A stretch of 64,000 nucleotides of DNA, taken from Pseudolabrys sp. (lineage in GTDB: Bacteria; Pseudomonadota; Alphaproteobacteria; Rhizobiales; Xanthobacteraceae). The stretch spans positions 62,001 to 126,000 of the forward strand of contig JAUXXH010000052.1 in assembly GCA_030684935.1 (NCBI GenBank), given 5' to 3'. A program made the position numbers and the translations under genes. Positions 9,389 through 17,165 of this stretch are shown in pieces. A model generated the notes under the pieces. The model was not told the origin of the DNA and searched no databases. It saw only the letters and a program-made list of their open reading frames with translations. Numbering within the stretch: the first letter of the stretch is position 1; every line of letters begins with the position of its first letter.

Positions 9389-10399
9389 TCAGCGAACCGG
9401 CGGCGCGTATTGCAGGCCGCCCTTGTTCCACAAGCCATTCAGGCCGCGGGCGATCTTCATCGGCGAGCCCTGGCCGACATTCTTTTCGAAAATCTCGCCG
9501 TAATTGCCCACCTTGCCGACGATGCGCACGACCCAGTCCTTGGTCAGGCCGAGCTGCTCGCCGAAGGCGCCCTCGGTGCCGAGCAGACGCTTGATCTCCG
9601 GATTGTCGGACTTCAGCATCTCGCCGACGTTCTTCTGGGTGATGCCGAGCTCTTCGGCATTGACCATCGCAAAGTGAACCCACTTCACGACGTCGAACCA
9701 CTGGTCGTCGCCGTGACGGACGGCCGGGCCGAGCGGCTCCTTGGAGATGATTTCCGGCAGAATGATATGGTCGCCGGCGCTGGCCAGCCGAAGCCGTTCG
9801 GAATAGAGGCCGGAGGCATCGGTGGTGTAGGCGTCGCAGCGGCCGGCATCATAAGCCTTTACCGCTTCGTTCGCCGTGGCGAAGGTGACCGTCTTCAGCG
9901 TCATCTTGCTGGCGCGGAAATAGTCGGCGAGGTTGAGTTCAGTGGTGGTGCCCTGCTGCACGCAGACCGACGCACCGTTGAGTTCCAGCGCCGAATTCAC
10001 CTTGAGCGACTTGCGCACCAGGAAGCCCTGGCCGTCGTAGTAGTTGACCCCGGTGAAATTCAGACCGAGCGAGGTGTCGCGCGACGACGTCCAGGTGGTG
10101 TTGCGCGCGAGCACGTCGACTTCGCCGGATTGCAGCGCCGTGAAGCGGTCCTTGGCGGTGAGCGCGACGAACTTCACCTTGTTCGGATCGTCGAAGATCG
10201 CAGCCGCGACGGCGCGGCAGAAATCGACATCGAGCCCGGTCCAGGCGCCCTGCGCATCGGGCAGACCGAAGCCGGCAAGCGTGCCGTTGGCGCCGCAGTT
10301 GAGGGCGCCGCGGTCTTTCACGGTCTTCAGCGTTTGAGCGGACGCGCCTTGCGCCGCCAGGAGAACGGCAAGTGCAAATAAGCTGGCAATTTTGTACAT
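9389..10399 (-). CDS. aapJ: General L-amino acid-binding periplasmic protein
   Basis: Periplasmic SBP_bac_3 protein feeding polar L-amino acids to AapQMP. 336 residues; ATG 10399 has GAGAGG about 9 nt upstream. There is a signal peptide of about 21 residues (ending ASAQ). Family-typical segments are LNCGANGTLAGFGLPD, GLDVDFCRAVAAAIF, and the R-containing ligand stretch ALTAKDRFTALQSGEVDVLARNTTWT. It is the first gene of aapJQMP, with a candidate promoter and leader hairpin upstream. Confidence 0.94.
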   Translation of the reverse strand: MYKIASLFALAVLLAAQGASAQTLKTVKDRGALNCGANGTLAGFGLPDAQGAWTGLDVDFCRAVAAAIFDDPNKVKFVALTAKDRFTALQSGEVDVLARNTTWTSSRDTSLGLNFTGVNYYDGQGFLVRKSLKVNSALELNGASVCVQQGTTTELNLADYFRASKMTLKTVTFATANEAVKAYDAGRCDAYTTDASGLYSERLRLASAGDHIILPEIISKEPLGPAVRHGDDQWFDVVKWVHFAMVNAEELGITQKNVGEMLKSDNPEIKRLLGTEGAFGEQLGLTKDWVVRIVGKVGNYGEIFEKNVGQGSPMKIARGLNGLWNKGGLQYAPPVR

Positions 10400-10494
10400 C
10401 TGTTGGCCTCTCAGGGTGACACGAAATCCGGCGACCTTAACGATCGGCCACCAGGTGCCGTTCGCGTCTTGTCCCGGACGGAAACTTGCAAAAT

Positions 10495-10518
10495 CCGGGC
10501 CTAAGTCCCCGAGCCCGG
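10495..10518. other. Leader stem-loop upstream of aapJ
   Basis: CCGGGC (10495-10500) and GCCCGG (10513-10518) form a 6-bp stem with a 12-nt loop. On the plus strand it is followed by GATTTTTT; on the minus strand, which is the sense of aapJ, by ATTTTGC. It sits between the candidate aapJ promoter and the gene, so a leader attenuator is possible. A chance fold is equally possible. Confidence 0.3.
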
Positions 10519-10526
10519 GATTTTTT

Positions 10527-10557
10527 CTATCTCAGAACGATCGGATCGTCAGGTCAA
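10527..10557 (-). promoter_or_regulatory. Candidate sigma-70 promoter of aapJ
   Basis: On the minus strand CTTGACC (10558-10552) is followed after about 17 nt by TGAGATAG (10534-10527). The -35 element is good and the -10 element weak. It would give a leader of roughly 120 nt before the aapJ ATG. It is the best match in a 384-nt gene-free stretch (10400-10783). Confidence 0.3.
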
Positions 10558-10697
10558 GGGTTTGTCGGCAAAGTCGATATCGCGAAACAGGCCGTTAGTG
10601 TCGCAGCCCGTCCGGGCGAAGTGCCGGCCGGAGCCGCGCGGTCAATTGGCTGGCTTTTGGCGGATCGCGCCGGGTGACCCGGCGGCCGATGAAAGGC

Positions 10698-10740
10698 ACC
10701 TGCCAAAAGAAAACCGCCACGGCTGGTCGCCGCGGCGGTT
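10698..10740 (-). terminator. Rho-independent terminator of the 10784-11068 gene
   Basis: On the minus strand a 12-bp stem (arms 10729-10740 and 10712-10723, one G-U pair) with a 5-nt loop is followed by TTTTCTTTTGG. This is a classic intrinsic terminator about 45 nt after the stop codon of the small secreted-protein gene. Confidence 0.8.
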
Positions 10741-10783
10741 CAATACTATCGCCCGTTGCCGGGATCGATAGAAACCGGGCCGG

Positions 10784-11068
10784 TTAAAGCACCTGTTTCA
10801 GGCACGCGCCGGCGGCTTCGGCGGCGGGTTCCGCGTCGCCACGGCTGAGCTTCCCGCTGATCACCAGCGAGCGCGTCTTGGAGCGGACCACGTCTTTCAG
10901 GTCGACGCCCGGCGCCACGTCGGCGACCGTGGCGGCATAGATCATCTGGCTGTTGGCCGGCAGCTTGGCGGCGCAGGCGTCGGCCGCGGCCCGGCTGGCG
11001 AGGGACGGGCCGGCAAACAGGCCCAGGGCGACGGCGGCAAGTACGGTGGTCTTGATGATGCGGTTCAT
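10784..11068 (-). CDS. Small secreted protein of unknown function
   Basis: 94 residues with a clear signal peptide (MNRIIKTTVLAAVALGLFAG, cleavage near LAS-RAA). The mature part is about 70 residues with two cysteines (DACAAKL and GACLKQVL) that could form one disulfide in the periplasm. I recognise the type as a conserved hypothetical of this order but cannot name a characterised family. It is monocistronic, with a strong terminator downstream and a 145-nt upstream gap. Confidence 0.75.
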   Translation of the reverse strand: MNRIIKTTVLAAVALGLFAGPSLASRAAADACAAKLPANSQMIYAATVADVAPGVDLKDVVRSKTRSLVISGKLSRGDAEPAAEAAGACLKQVL

Positions 11069-11190
11069 GATCGGCGATCCTTGGTTGCGATGTCTCGGGC
11101 TTTGCGGCGCAAGCTCCGTCGCCAGCCATATACGGAAAGACGTAAACCTTGCCGTGCGCGAGTACCGACCAACTGTCTAAAAGGCGTCCG

Positions 11191-11203
11191 GTATACGGTA
11201 TAC
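11191..11203. promoter_or_regulatory. GTATAC-G-GTATAC repeat upstream of the small secreted-protein gene
   Basis: Two GTATAC hexamers, each itself a palindrome, separated by one G, lie immediately after the LAB_N stop and 123 nt upstream of the 11068 start. They are framed by CCGG...CCGG. This might be an operator or part of a weak fold at the operon end; the evidence is only the repeat. Confidence 0.25.
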
Positions 11204-11213
11204 AGGCACCGGT

Positions 11214-11543
11214 TCAGGCCGGCGCGCCCTGCCCGCCGCTGCGCAGGACGAATTGCAGGTTGCGCAGATAGACGAAGACGCCGAACGCCTGGCCGATGAT
11301 GAACACCGGATCCTTGCGATAGAGCGCATAGCCCAGCAGCATGATGCCGCCGCCGATCGAAAACACCCAGAACGACGTTGGCACGACACTGCGGCCGGCT
11401 TTCTCGGACGCGATCCACTGCACCACAAAGCGCATGGCAAACAGCAGTTGCGCGACATAGCCGACGATGATGCCCCAGTCGGCATTGCCGATGAAGACGT
11501 CGTGCAAATAGCCGCCGATGGCATGGGTGATATCAATGAGCAT
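11214..11543 (-). CDS. Lipid A biosynthesis N-terminal domain (LAB_N) membrane protein
   Basis: 109 residues with about three hydrophobic spans and the LAB_N pattern (FAMRFVVQWIASEKAGRSVVP, FWVFSIGGGIMLLGYALYRKDPVFIIGQ). In other bacteria this module is fused to lipid A-disaccharide synthase or stands alone beside polyprenyl-phosphate sugar genes. GGAGGACTGAA just before ATG 11543 is a strong ribosome site embedded in the end of the GT2 gene, with a 1-nt gap between stop and start. It is the last gene of the four-gene envelope operon. Its biochemical role is not established. Confidence 0.82.
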   Translation of the reverse strand: MLIDITHAIGGYLHDVFIGNADWGIIVGYVAQLLFAMRFVVQWIASEKAGRSVVPTSFWVFSIGGGIMLLGYALYRKDPVFIIGQAFGVFVYLRNLQFVLRSGGQGAPA

Positions 11544-11544
11544 T

Positions 11545-12273
11545 TCAGTCCTCCGCTAATTCCGGAATTCGCTTCTTGCGGCGGATCAACCACCACACGC
11601 CGGCGAGATCGAGGATGCCGACCCACAGCCGATCCCACAGCCCGTAATTCGACACGCCGGCGCCGCGCGGCCGGTCGACCACGTCGACATAACCGATGCC
11701 GTAACCTTCGCGCCGCACCAGTGCCGGAAGGAAGCGGTGCAGACCATCGAAATACGGCAGCTTCAGGAACAGGTCGCGGCGGAACGCCTTCAGCCCGCAG
11801 CCGGTGTCGCGGGTCCCGTCGCGCAGCACCGCGCTGCGCACCGCATTGGCGATGCGCGATTGCCATTTCTTGAACCCGCCCGACTTGCGGCCGGTGCGCT
11901 GGCCGGCGATCAGGCCGAGGGTTGCGTCCGCTTCCAGCATCCGCACCATCGCCGGAACAAACGATGGGTCGTTCTGCCCGTCGCCGTCCAGCGTCACGAC
12001 CAGCGGCGCCCGCGCCACGCCGACGCCGGTGCGCACCGCGCATGACTGACCGCAGGATTGCGTGTGGCGGACACGGCGCAGCCAGGGCAATTCCGCGCCC
12101 AGCCGTTTCAGTTCGGCGTCGGTGCCGTCGGTCGAGCCATCGTTGACGTAGACCACCTCGAACGGCCATTGGCCTTCGAGCGCCTTGGCGATTTCGGCCA
12201 CCAGCGGCGCAATATTCCCGGCTTCGTTGCGCACCGGCACAACGACGGAAACCGCCGGATCGTTCGTGTTCAT
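11545..12273 (-). CDS. GT2 polyprenyl-phosphate sugar synthase (dolichol-phosphate mannosyltransferase-like)
   Basis: 242 residues from ATG 12273; the longer frame to 12438 has no family similarity. The N-terminus VSVVVPVRNEAGNIAPLVAE, the nucleotide-sugar DxD region VTLDGDGQNDPSFVP, and the acceptor segment GLKAFRRDLFLKLPYFDGLHRFLPAL match DPM1/ArnC/RgtE-type GT2 enzymes that load a sugar on undecaprenyl- or dodecaprenyl-phosphate at the inner membrane. Two C-terminal hydrophobic segments typical of ArnC are absent, so it is the short type. The neighbouring GT39/83 enzyme is the probable user of its lipid-linked sugar. The sugar identity (GalA, mannose or other) is unknown. Confidence 0.85.
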   Translation of the reverse strand: MNTNDPAVSVVVPVRNEAGNIAPLVAEIAKALEGQWPFEVVYVNDGSTDGTDAELKRLGAELPWLRRVRHTQSCGQSCAVRTGVGVARAPLVVTLDGDGQNDPSFVPAMVRMLEADATLGLIAGQRTGRKSGGFKKWQSRIANAVRSAVLRDGTRDTGCGLKAFRRDLFLKLPYFDGLHRFLPALVRREGYGIGYVDVVDRPRGAGVSNYGLWDRLWVGILDLAGVWWLIRRKKRIPELAED

Positions 12274-12304
12274 GGGTCTGTGTCCCGCCTGAGGCAGCTT
12301 CTTA

Positions 12305-13159
12305 TTAAGCCAGTAGCTCGCGGGCAACCGATTTGATCCGCCGCACCGAGGGCCCGGGACGCTGGTGCAAGGCCCCATCAGGCCCGAACGAAAAAACCAA
12401 TCCCCGCAACGCAAACCAGCGCCGCACCAGGATTGCACCGGCCATGCCGAACATCGCGCCGGCCAGGACGTCGGTCGGATAATGCGCCCCGATCGCCACC
12501 CGGCTCAGCGCGATCAGCACCGCAAAGACCAGCAGAACCGTGCGCGCCCGCGGCCACATCATGCCGATGGCCGCCAGCGCTGCAAATGCCGTGGTCGTAT
12601 GCCCGGACGGCAGGCTGGCGTAGGAGGGCGCCCAGTGCAACGGATCGAACAGAAACGGATCGACGGTGCCGGAAACACCCGGGCGGGCACGGCCGATGAC
12701 GTTCTTGACGATTGCCGACATTAACCCGGTCAGGCCGATGGCGACGAACAGAAAGCCGACGCGGGTCATGACCGCGTCCAGCACGCCTTGCGAAAAACGC
12801 GAGATGGTCCGCGGCAGCGCGGCGAGGAACAGAAACAACAAGCCGAGCGGCCAGAGAAACCACGCACCCTTGCCGAAATCGGTGATCTCCTGAAAGAACC
12901 AGACGACCCAGCGCGGCAGCCGCGGCAGCGCGTTGATCGCCGCGGCGTCGAAGACAAACATGCCGGCGAGTAAAAAAACGACGATCGCCGCGGCCGCGAC
13001 AGCGAACTGCCGCAGTGACGGCAGCGGCGGCGGCACCGGCAGAACGCGCGCGGGCCGCACCAGAGTCTTCAACGCCACGCCGACATTGACCAGACATCGC
13101 CGGACCGTGACCGCGGCCGAGCCGGCGTTGCCGCTCTTCACGTCATTCGCCGCCCTCAT
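12305..13159 (-). CDS. PAP2-family membrane phosphatase (LpxE/LpxF-like or undecaprenyl-PP phosphatase)
   Basis: 284 residues with about six spans. All three PAP2 signatures are intact: KNVIGRARP (K-x6-RP), PSGHTTT, and SRVAIGAHYPTD (SR-x5-H-x3-D). The active site should face the periplasm. ATG 13159 overlaps the GT39/83 stop by ATGA, implying translational coupling. Operon context with two glycosyltransferases and LAB_N suggests removal of a lipid A phosphate or recycling of polyprenyl phosphate. Sequence alone cannot separate these. A charged N-terminal stretch of about 45 residues precedes the first span. Confidence 0.86.
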   Translation of the reverse strand: MRAANDVKSGNAGSAAVTVRRCLVNVGVALKTLVRPARVLPVPPPLPSLRQFAVAAAAIVVFLLAGMFVFDAAAINALPRLPRWVVWFFQEITDFGKGAWFLWPLGLLFLFLAALPRTISRFSQGVLDAVMTRVGFLFVAIGLTGLMSAIVKNVIGRARPGVSGTVDPFLFDPLHWAPSYASLPSGHTTTAFAALAAIGMMWPRARTVLLVFAVLIALSRVAIGAHYPTDVLAGAMFGMAGAILVRRWFALRGLVFSFGPDGALHQRPGPSVRRIKSVARELLA

Positions 13160-14874
13160 GGGCCGGCCGAGCGGAATATCGCCAGCGCCACCGGCTTGCC
13201 GATGCTGATGTTGAAGCTGTCGATACGCTGGATGAGCGAATAGCGCAGCCCGATGGCGTTGGCGCGCTGAATGAAGGCGCGTTCACTGCGCGGGTCGACC
13301 AGGGCGAAATGGCAGGGTCCCTGCCCGAGGAATTCGGCGGCGCCGGCGCCGTCGGTGAACCGCGTGCCGGTGCCGGAGAGAAACACCAGGCTGGGCTCCT
13401 GATAGGCATGGACGGAAGACACCTGCGGATTGTCGCACCCGTTCGCGCGCACCGCATTGTCGATCAGGGCGCTGGGAAACAGCGGCAGCGTCGGGAATGT
13501 CACCGCATACACCGTGACGGCGATGAACACGGACGCCGCCATGCCGCGCAGCACAGCCCGCTCGGCACCATCCGCTTCATACAGCCACCAGGCGAACAGA
13601 CCGAAGATGACCGCCGCCGCCGAAAACGGCCAGGCGATCAGGCCGAGGTCGCGGCTCATGCCCACGAACATGACCACCACGCCGATGGCAATGACGACGG
13701 GAAAGATGAACCAGCCGGATGTCCCACGCATGATCCAGCGCGCGCGGGACAGGCCGCCTTGTTCGAGAATACCGGCGATCAGAATGGCAATGGCCGGATA
13801 CAGCGGCAGCACATAATGCGGCAGCTTCGTCATCACCAATTCGAACACGATCCAGGCCGGGATCAGCCAGGCAAGCAGGAATTTCGCGCCCGGCTCGCGC
13901 CGCGCCTTCCAGACCGTCGGTGCCGCCAGACCGGCCAGCACCGCGCCGGGCCAGAATGTCACCCAGAACAGCAGGAGGTAGTAACCCGGCGGCGCGCCGT
14001 GCGATTCCTGGCCACTGGTGATCTTGGCCAGCATGTCGTCGCCAACCGACTGGGCAAAAAAGCTGTCGCCCGACTTGGCGACGATGGCGACAAACCATGG
14101 CAGGACCAGAAGGATCATCCAGGCGATGCCGGTCAGCGGCCGCAGCAAACCGATCCAGCGCACCGAGCGATCGGCGATTGCCAGCGCCAGCGCCGTGAAC
14201 ACCACGAACATCAGAATAAGCGGACCCTTGATCAGCACGCCGGCGGCGAGCGCGGTCCAGAAGATCCCCGGGATGAGCCAGCCGGCCGGCGCGGCAGGGC
14301 TTCGCTGGGACGCGAGATAGACGCGCGCCATCGCGCCCATCGCCGCGACCGAGGTGAGCAGCAGCATGGCATCGGTCTTGGCCAGGCGCGCCTCGACGCC
14401 AAGCAGAACGCAGGTCGCCATCATCAGCCCCGCCAGCATCGCGGCGCGGCGCGGCACGAAAGCCAAGGCCGCCCAATAGGTCAGCAGCACCGCGCCAATG
14501 GCGCCGATCAGCGAGGGTATCCGGTAGAGCCAGATGGTGGTGCGCGCCTGCGGCACGCCGAGCGCCTCGCCGGCTTTGACCGCCGCAGCCTGCATCCAGT
14601 AGATGCCGACCGGCTTCTTGTAGCGAACCTCATCCTGGAACCGGATGTCGATGTAATCGCCCCGCTCCAGCATCTGTTTGGTGGCCTGAGCGAAGCGGGA
14701 TTCGTCGCGGTCGATTGGCGGAATCTGGAAGAAGCCCGGCAGGAAGGCGAGCAGTGCAACGGCCACCAGCAAGGCCGCCACCCGCCGATGTGACGCGACG
14801 GCATAATCCAGCACGGCGGACAGGGTCCTCGCCGAGGCCAGCGACTGCCGGGCATCGTTGGTCATGGTCGTCAT
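13156..14874 (-). CDS. GT39/GT83 membrane glycosyltransferase (ArnT-like, polyprenyl-phosphate sugar donor)
   Basis: 572 residues with about 11-12 membrane spans. The first periplasmic loop has the family acidic motif PPIDRDESRFAQA near residue 55, and downstream VRYKKPVGIYWMQ, as in ArnT and related lipid A sugar transferases. The C-terminal periplasmic portion (about 470-572) is soluble and ends near FRSAGP. It is first of the operon GT39/83-PAP2-GT2-LAB_N. It most likely moves a sugar from a polyprenyl phosphate to lipid A or another envelope acceptor. Acceptor and sugar are inference. Confidence 0.85.
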   Translation of the reverse strand: MTTMTNDARQSLASARTLSAVLDYAVASHRRVAALLVAVALLAFLPGFFQIPPIDRDESRFAQATKQMLERGDYIDIRFQDEVRYKKPVGIYWMQAAAVKAGEALGVPQARTTIWLYRIPSLIGAIGAVLLTYWAALAFVPRRAAMLAGLMMATCVLLGVEARLAKTDAMLLLTSVAAMGAMARVYLASQRSPAAPAGWLIPGIFWTALAAGVLIKGPLILMFVVFTALALAIADRSVRWIGLLRPLTGIAWMILLVLPWFVAIVAKSGDSFFAQSVGDDMLAKITSGQESHGAPPGYYLLLFWVTFWPGAVLAGLAAPTVWKARREPGAKFLLAWLIPAWIVFELVMTKLPHYVLPLYPAIAILIAGILEQGGLSRARWIMRGTSGWFIFPVVIAIGVVVMFVGMSRDLGLIAWPFSAAAVIFGLFAWWLYEADGAERAVLRGMAASVFIAVTVYAVTFPTLPLFPSALIDNAVRANGCDNPQVSSVHAYQEPSLVFLSGTGTRFTDGAGAAEFLGQGPCHFALVDPRSERAFIQRANAIGLRYSLIQRIDSFNISIGKPVALAIFRSAGP

Positions 14875-14942
14875 AGAGGGCTCATAGTCCGCTCGGTTCC
14901 GGCGGACAATAGGACCGGGCGCTCGTGCTGTAATTCAGCCGG

Positions 14943-17165
14943 CTACTGTAGCCGGACGGTGACGCTATCGGCGGCGCCGCGGGCATCCATGACGGTCAGG
15001 CGGACAAAGCCGGGGCCATCGGGCCGAAAAAACAAGGTGCGGCGACCGTTCGCCGCAGGAAGCGGCAGGCCATTGACCATCACGGTGAGCGGGGCCCGAC
15101 CGCCGGCAATCTTCAGGGCGACCGGCGCACCCGCGGCGCCGCCCGCAAGCTCCAGGCGCGCGCCATCGGGCGGAAACATGATGCGCGGCGGCTCCGTCAC
15201 CTCGCCCGGCCGGCCGGCCGCGCTGAAGCGTTGCAATGGCGGTGGCAGTCTGGCGGTCGTCGCCAGAACGGCGCCTTGGGGCGCGCGCGGCAACGCCGAC
15301 GGCGCCTGCCCCATCCGGGCAAAAGCATCGAACAGGATCGGCGCCGCGCTGGTGCGGCCGAGCAGGCCCGGCACCGGCGTGCCGTCCGGCCGGCCGACCC
15401 AGACGCCGACCGTCATGCGGCCGTCGAAACCGACCGCCCAGGCGTCGCGATAGCCATACGAAGTGCCGGTCTTGAAGGCGATGCGGCCCTGCGGCGCGTT
15501 ATCCGGCGGCGGCGCGCCCAGCAGCGCATGGCCGATATACCAGGCGGCGACCCGGTCCATCAACCGGTGCGGATCGGGCGAGGTGCCGCCTTCCCGCTCG
15601 ATCAACGGGACGGCCGCGCCGAGCCGCGCCAGTCCGGCATACAGCATCGTCAGGTCGGACAGCGTGATGCCGACACCGCCGAGACCCATGGCCAGTCCAG
15701 GCGCCTCGCCTTTCGGCAGCACCAGCGCGGCGCCGGCCTGGGTCAGCCGCGCGCCCAGACGATCGACGCCCACTTTGCCAAGTACGGCAATGGCCGGGAC
15801 ATTCAGCGACAATTGCAGCGCCTTGCGCACGGTGACCGTGCCCTGGAAAGTCTGGTCGAAATTCTCCGGCCGGTAGCTGCCGTAGCGCACCGGCCGGTCG
15901 TCGATCAAAGTCTCGGGATGGATCAGCCCGTCCTCGAATCCCAGTCCATAGATAAAAGGCTTCAGCGCCGAGCCGGGCGACCGCAAGGCCGCCGTCATGT
16001 CGACTTGTCCGGCGCGGCGGACATCGAAATAATCGGCCGAAGCGATGCGGGCGCGCACCTCACCGGTGGCATTGTCGACGGCGATGATCGCGACCGACAG
16101 GTCCGGGCCGAGCGCCTGCGCCCGGTCGCGGGCGAGGTCCTCAAGCGCGGCCTGCAACGGCGCCTCGATGGTCAAAGTATGCAGGCGCCGGGACGGCGCC
16201 GCGGCAATAACTTGGTCGGCCGCATGCGGCGCCAGCAGCGGCATCGGCCGCCGCGCCGACGGCACGGCCTCGGCTTTTGCCCGTGCGATTTCGTCGGCCG
16301 GGATCAGCCCGTGCGCGACCGCCCGATCCAGCACCCGGTCGCGCGCCCGCCGCGCACGGTCGGCAGACCGGTCGGGGCGGCGCGCCTCGGGCGATTGCGG
16401 CAAAGCCACCAGCAGCGCCGCCTCGCCCAGCGACAGCCGCCGCGGCTCCTTGCCAAAGTAAGCCAGCGACGCGGCGCGGACCCCTTCGAGGTTGCCGCCA
16501 TAGGGCGCAAGCGTCAGGTAGAGCGAGAGAATTTCCGCCTTGCTCAAGTGAAACTCGAGCGCCAGAGCACGCGCGATCTGGCGCAGCTTGGTCCCCAAGC
16601 TGCGCTCGCGCCGCGGCTCCAGCAGACGCGCCACCTGCATTGACAAAGTACTTGCGCCGGAGACGATACGCGCTTGGGAAACCAGCTGAAACGCCGCGCG
16701 GCCCATGGCCAGCGGATCGACGCCAAGGTGGTCGTAAAAGCGCTTGTCCTCGTAGCCGATCAGCAGGCTCAGGAAGCGCGGATCGACATCCTCGACCGCC
16801 GCCTGCAGACGCCACACCCCCGGCCCGGCTGCATAGGCCCGCAGCAGCCGGCCGTCGCGGTCCTGCACCACGTGCGAGGTGTCGAGGTCGCGGCCGAGCG
16901 GCGGCGGACCGAGCGCATGGACCCACGCCGCGGACCCAACGCCGGCAACCGCAACGATGGCAACTGTGGCAGCAATCAAGAAATGGGCACGCCGGGACGT
17001 ATCACTCCACTTGTCATGGCCGGGCATAGCCGTTCGGAGAACGGCGTCGCTTCGCTCGCCTATGTCCCGGCCATCCCGCTTAGGGGCGCAAGGCTGTGCG
17101 TGCCTGAACGGGATCACCGGGACAAGCCCGGTGATGACACTGGAGATGAAGCCGCGCCCCTTCAT
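14943..17165 (-). CDS. pbpC: Penicillin-binding protein 1C (bifunctional glycosyltransferase/transpeptidase)
   Basis: Periplasmic peptidoglycan synthase anchored by one N-terminal span (about residues 62-82). The order is GT51 domain (YEDKRFYDHLGVDPLAMGRA, E catalytic), transpeptidase with SPGSALKP (SxxK), SLN and KTGTSYGYRDAW, then a C-terminal BiPBP_C domain (about 650-740). ATG 17165 overlaps the A2M stop by ATGA, suggesting coupling and giving 740 residues. However, codons about 8-50 are a dispersed palindromic repeat. The alternative ATG at 17027, itself inside the repeat, gives about 694 residues, nearer the normal size. The catalytic parts look intact, and pairing with A2M is well known. 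Confidence 0.9.
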   Translation of the reverse strand: MKGRGFISSVITGLVPVIPFRHAQPCAPKRDGRDIGERSDAVLRTAMPGHDKWSDTSRRAHFLIAATVAIVAVAGVGSAAWVHALGPPPLGRDLDTSHVVQDRDGRLLRAYAAGPGVWRLQAAVEDVDPRFLSLLIGYEDKRFYDHLGVDPLAMGRAAFQLVSQARIVSGASTLSMQVARLLEPRRERSLGTKLRQIARALALEFHLSKAEILSLYLTLAPYGGNLEGVRAASLAYFGKEPRRLSLGEAALLVALPQSPEARRPDRSADRARRARDRVLDRAVAHGLIPADEIARAKAEAVPSARRPMPLLAPHAADQVIAAAPSRRLHTLTIEAPLQAALEDLARDRAQALGPDLSVAIIAVDNATGEVRARIASADYFDVRRAGQVDMTAALRSPGSALKPFIYGLGFEDGLIHPETLIDDRPVRYGSYRPENFDQTFQGTVTVRKALQLSLNVPAIAVLGKVGVDRLGARLTQAGAALVLPKGEAPGLAMGLGGVGITLSDLTMLYAGLARLGAAVPLIEREGGTSPDPHRLMDRVAAWYIGHALLGAPPPDNAPQGRIAFKTGTSYGYRDAWAVGFDGRMTVGVWVGRPDGTPVPGLLGRTSAAPILFDAFARMGQAPSALPRAPQGAVLATTARLPPPLQRFSAAGRPGEVTEPPRIMFPPDGARLELAGGAAGAPVALKIAGGRAPLTVMVNGLPLPAANGRRTLFFRPDGPGFVRLTVMDARGAADSVTVRLQ
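17015..17136. repeat. Dispersed palindromic repeat element inside the pbpC 5' coding region
   Basis: Two imperfect palindromes abut. The first pairs ATGGCCGGGCATAG (17016-17029) with CTATGTCCCGGCCAT (17060-17074), with an internal CCGTTC-GGA-GAACGG stem. The second pairs ATCACCGGG (17113-17121) with CCCGGTGAT (17127-17135). The minus-strand translation gives VITGLVPVIP and MPGHDK, peptides I recall as frequent spurious products of intergenic repeats in Bradyrhizobium-like genomes. No second copy was noticed in this window. Confidence 0.75.
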
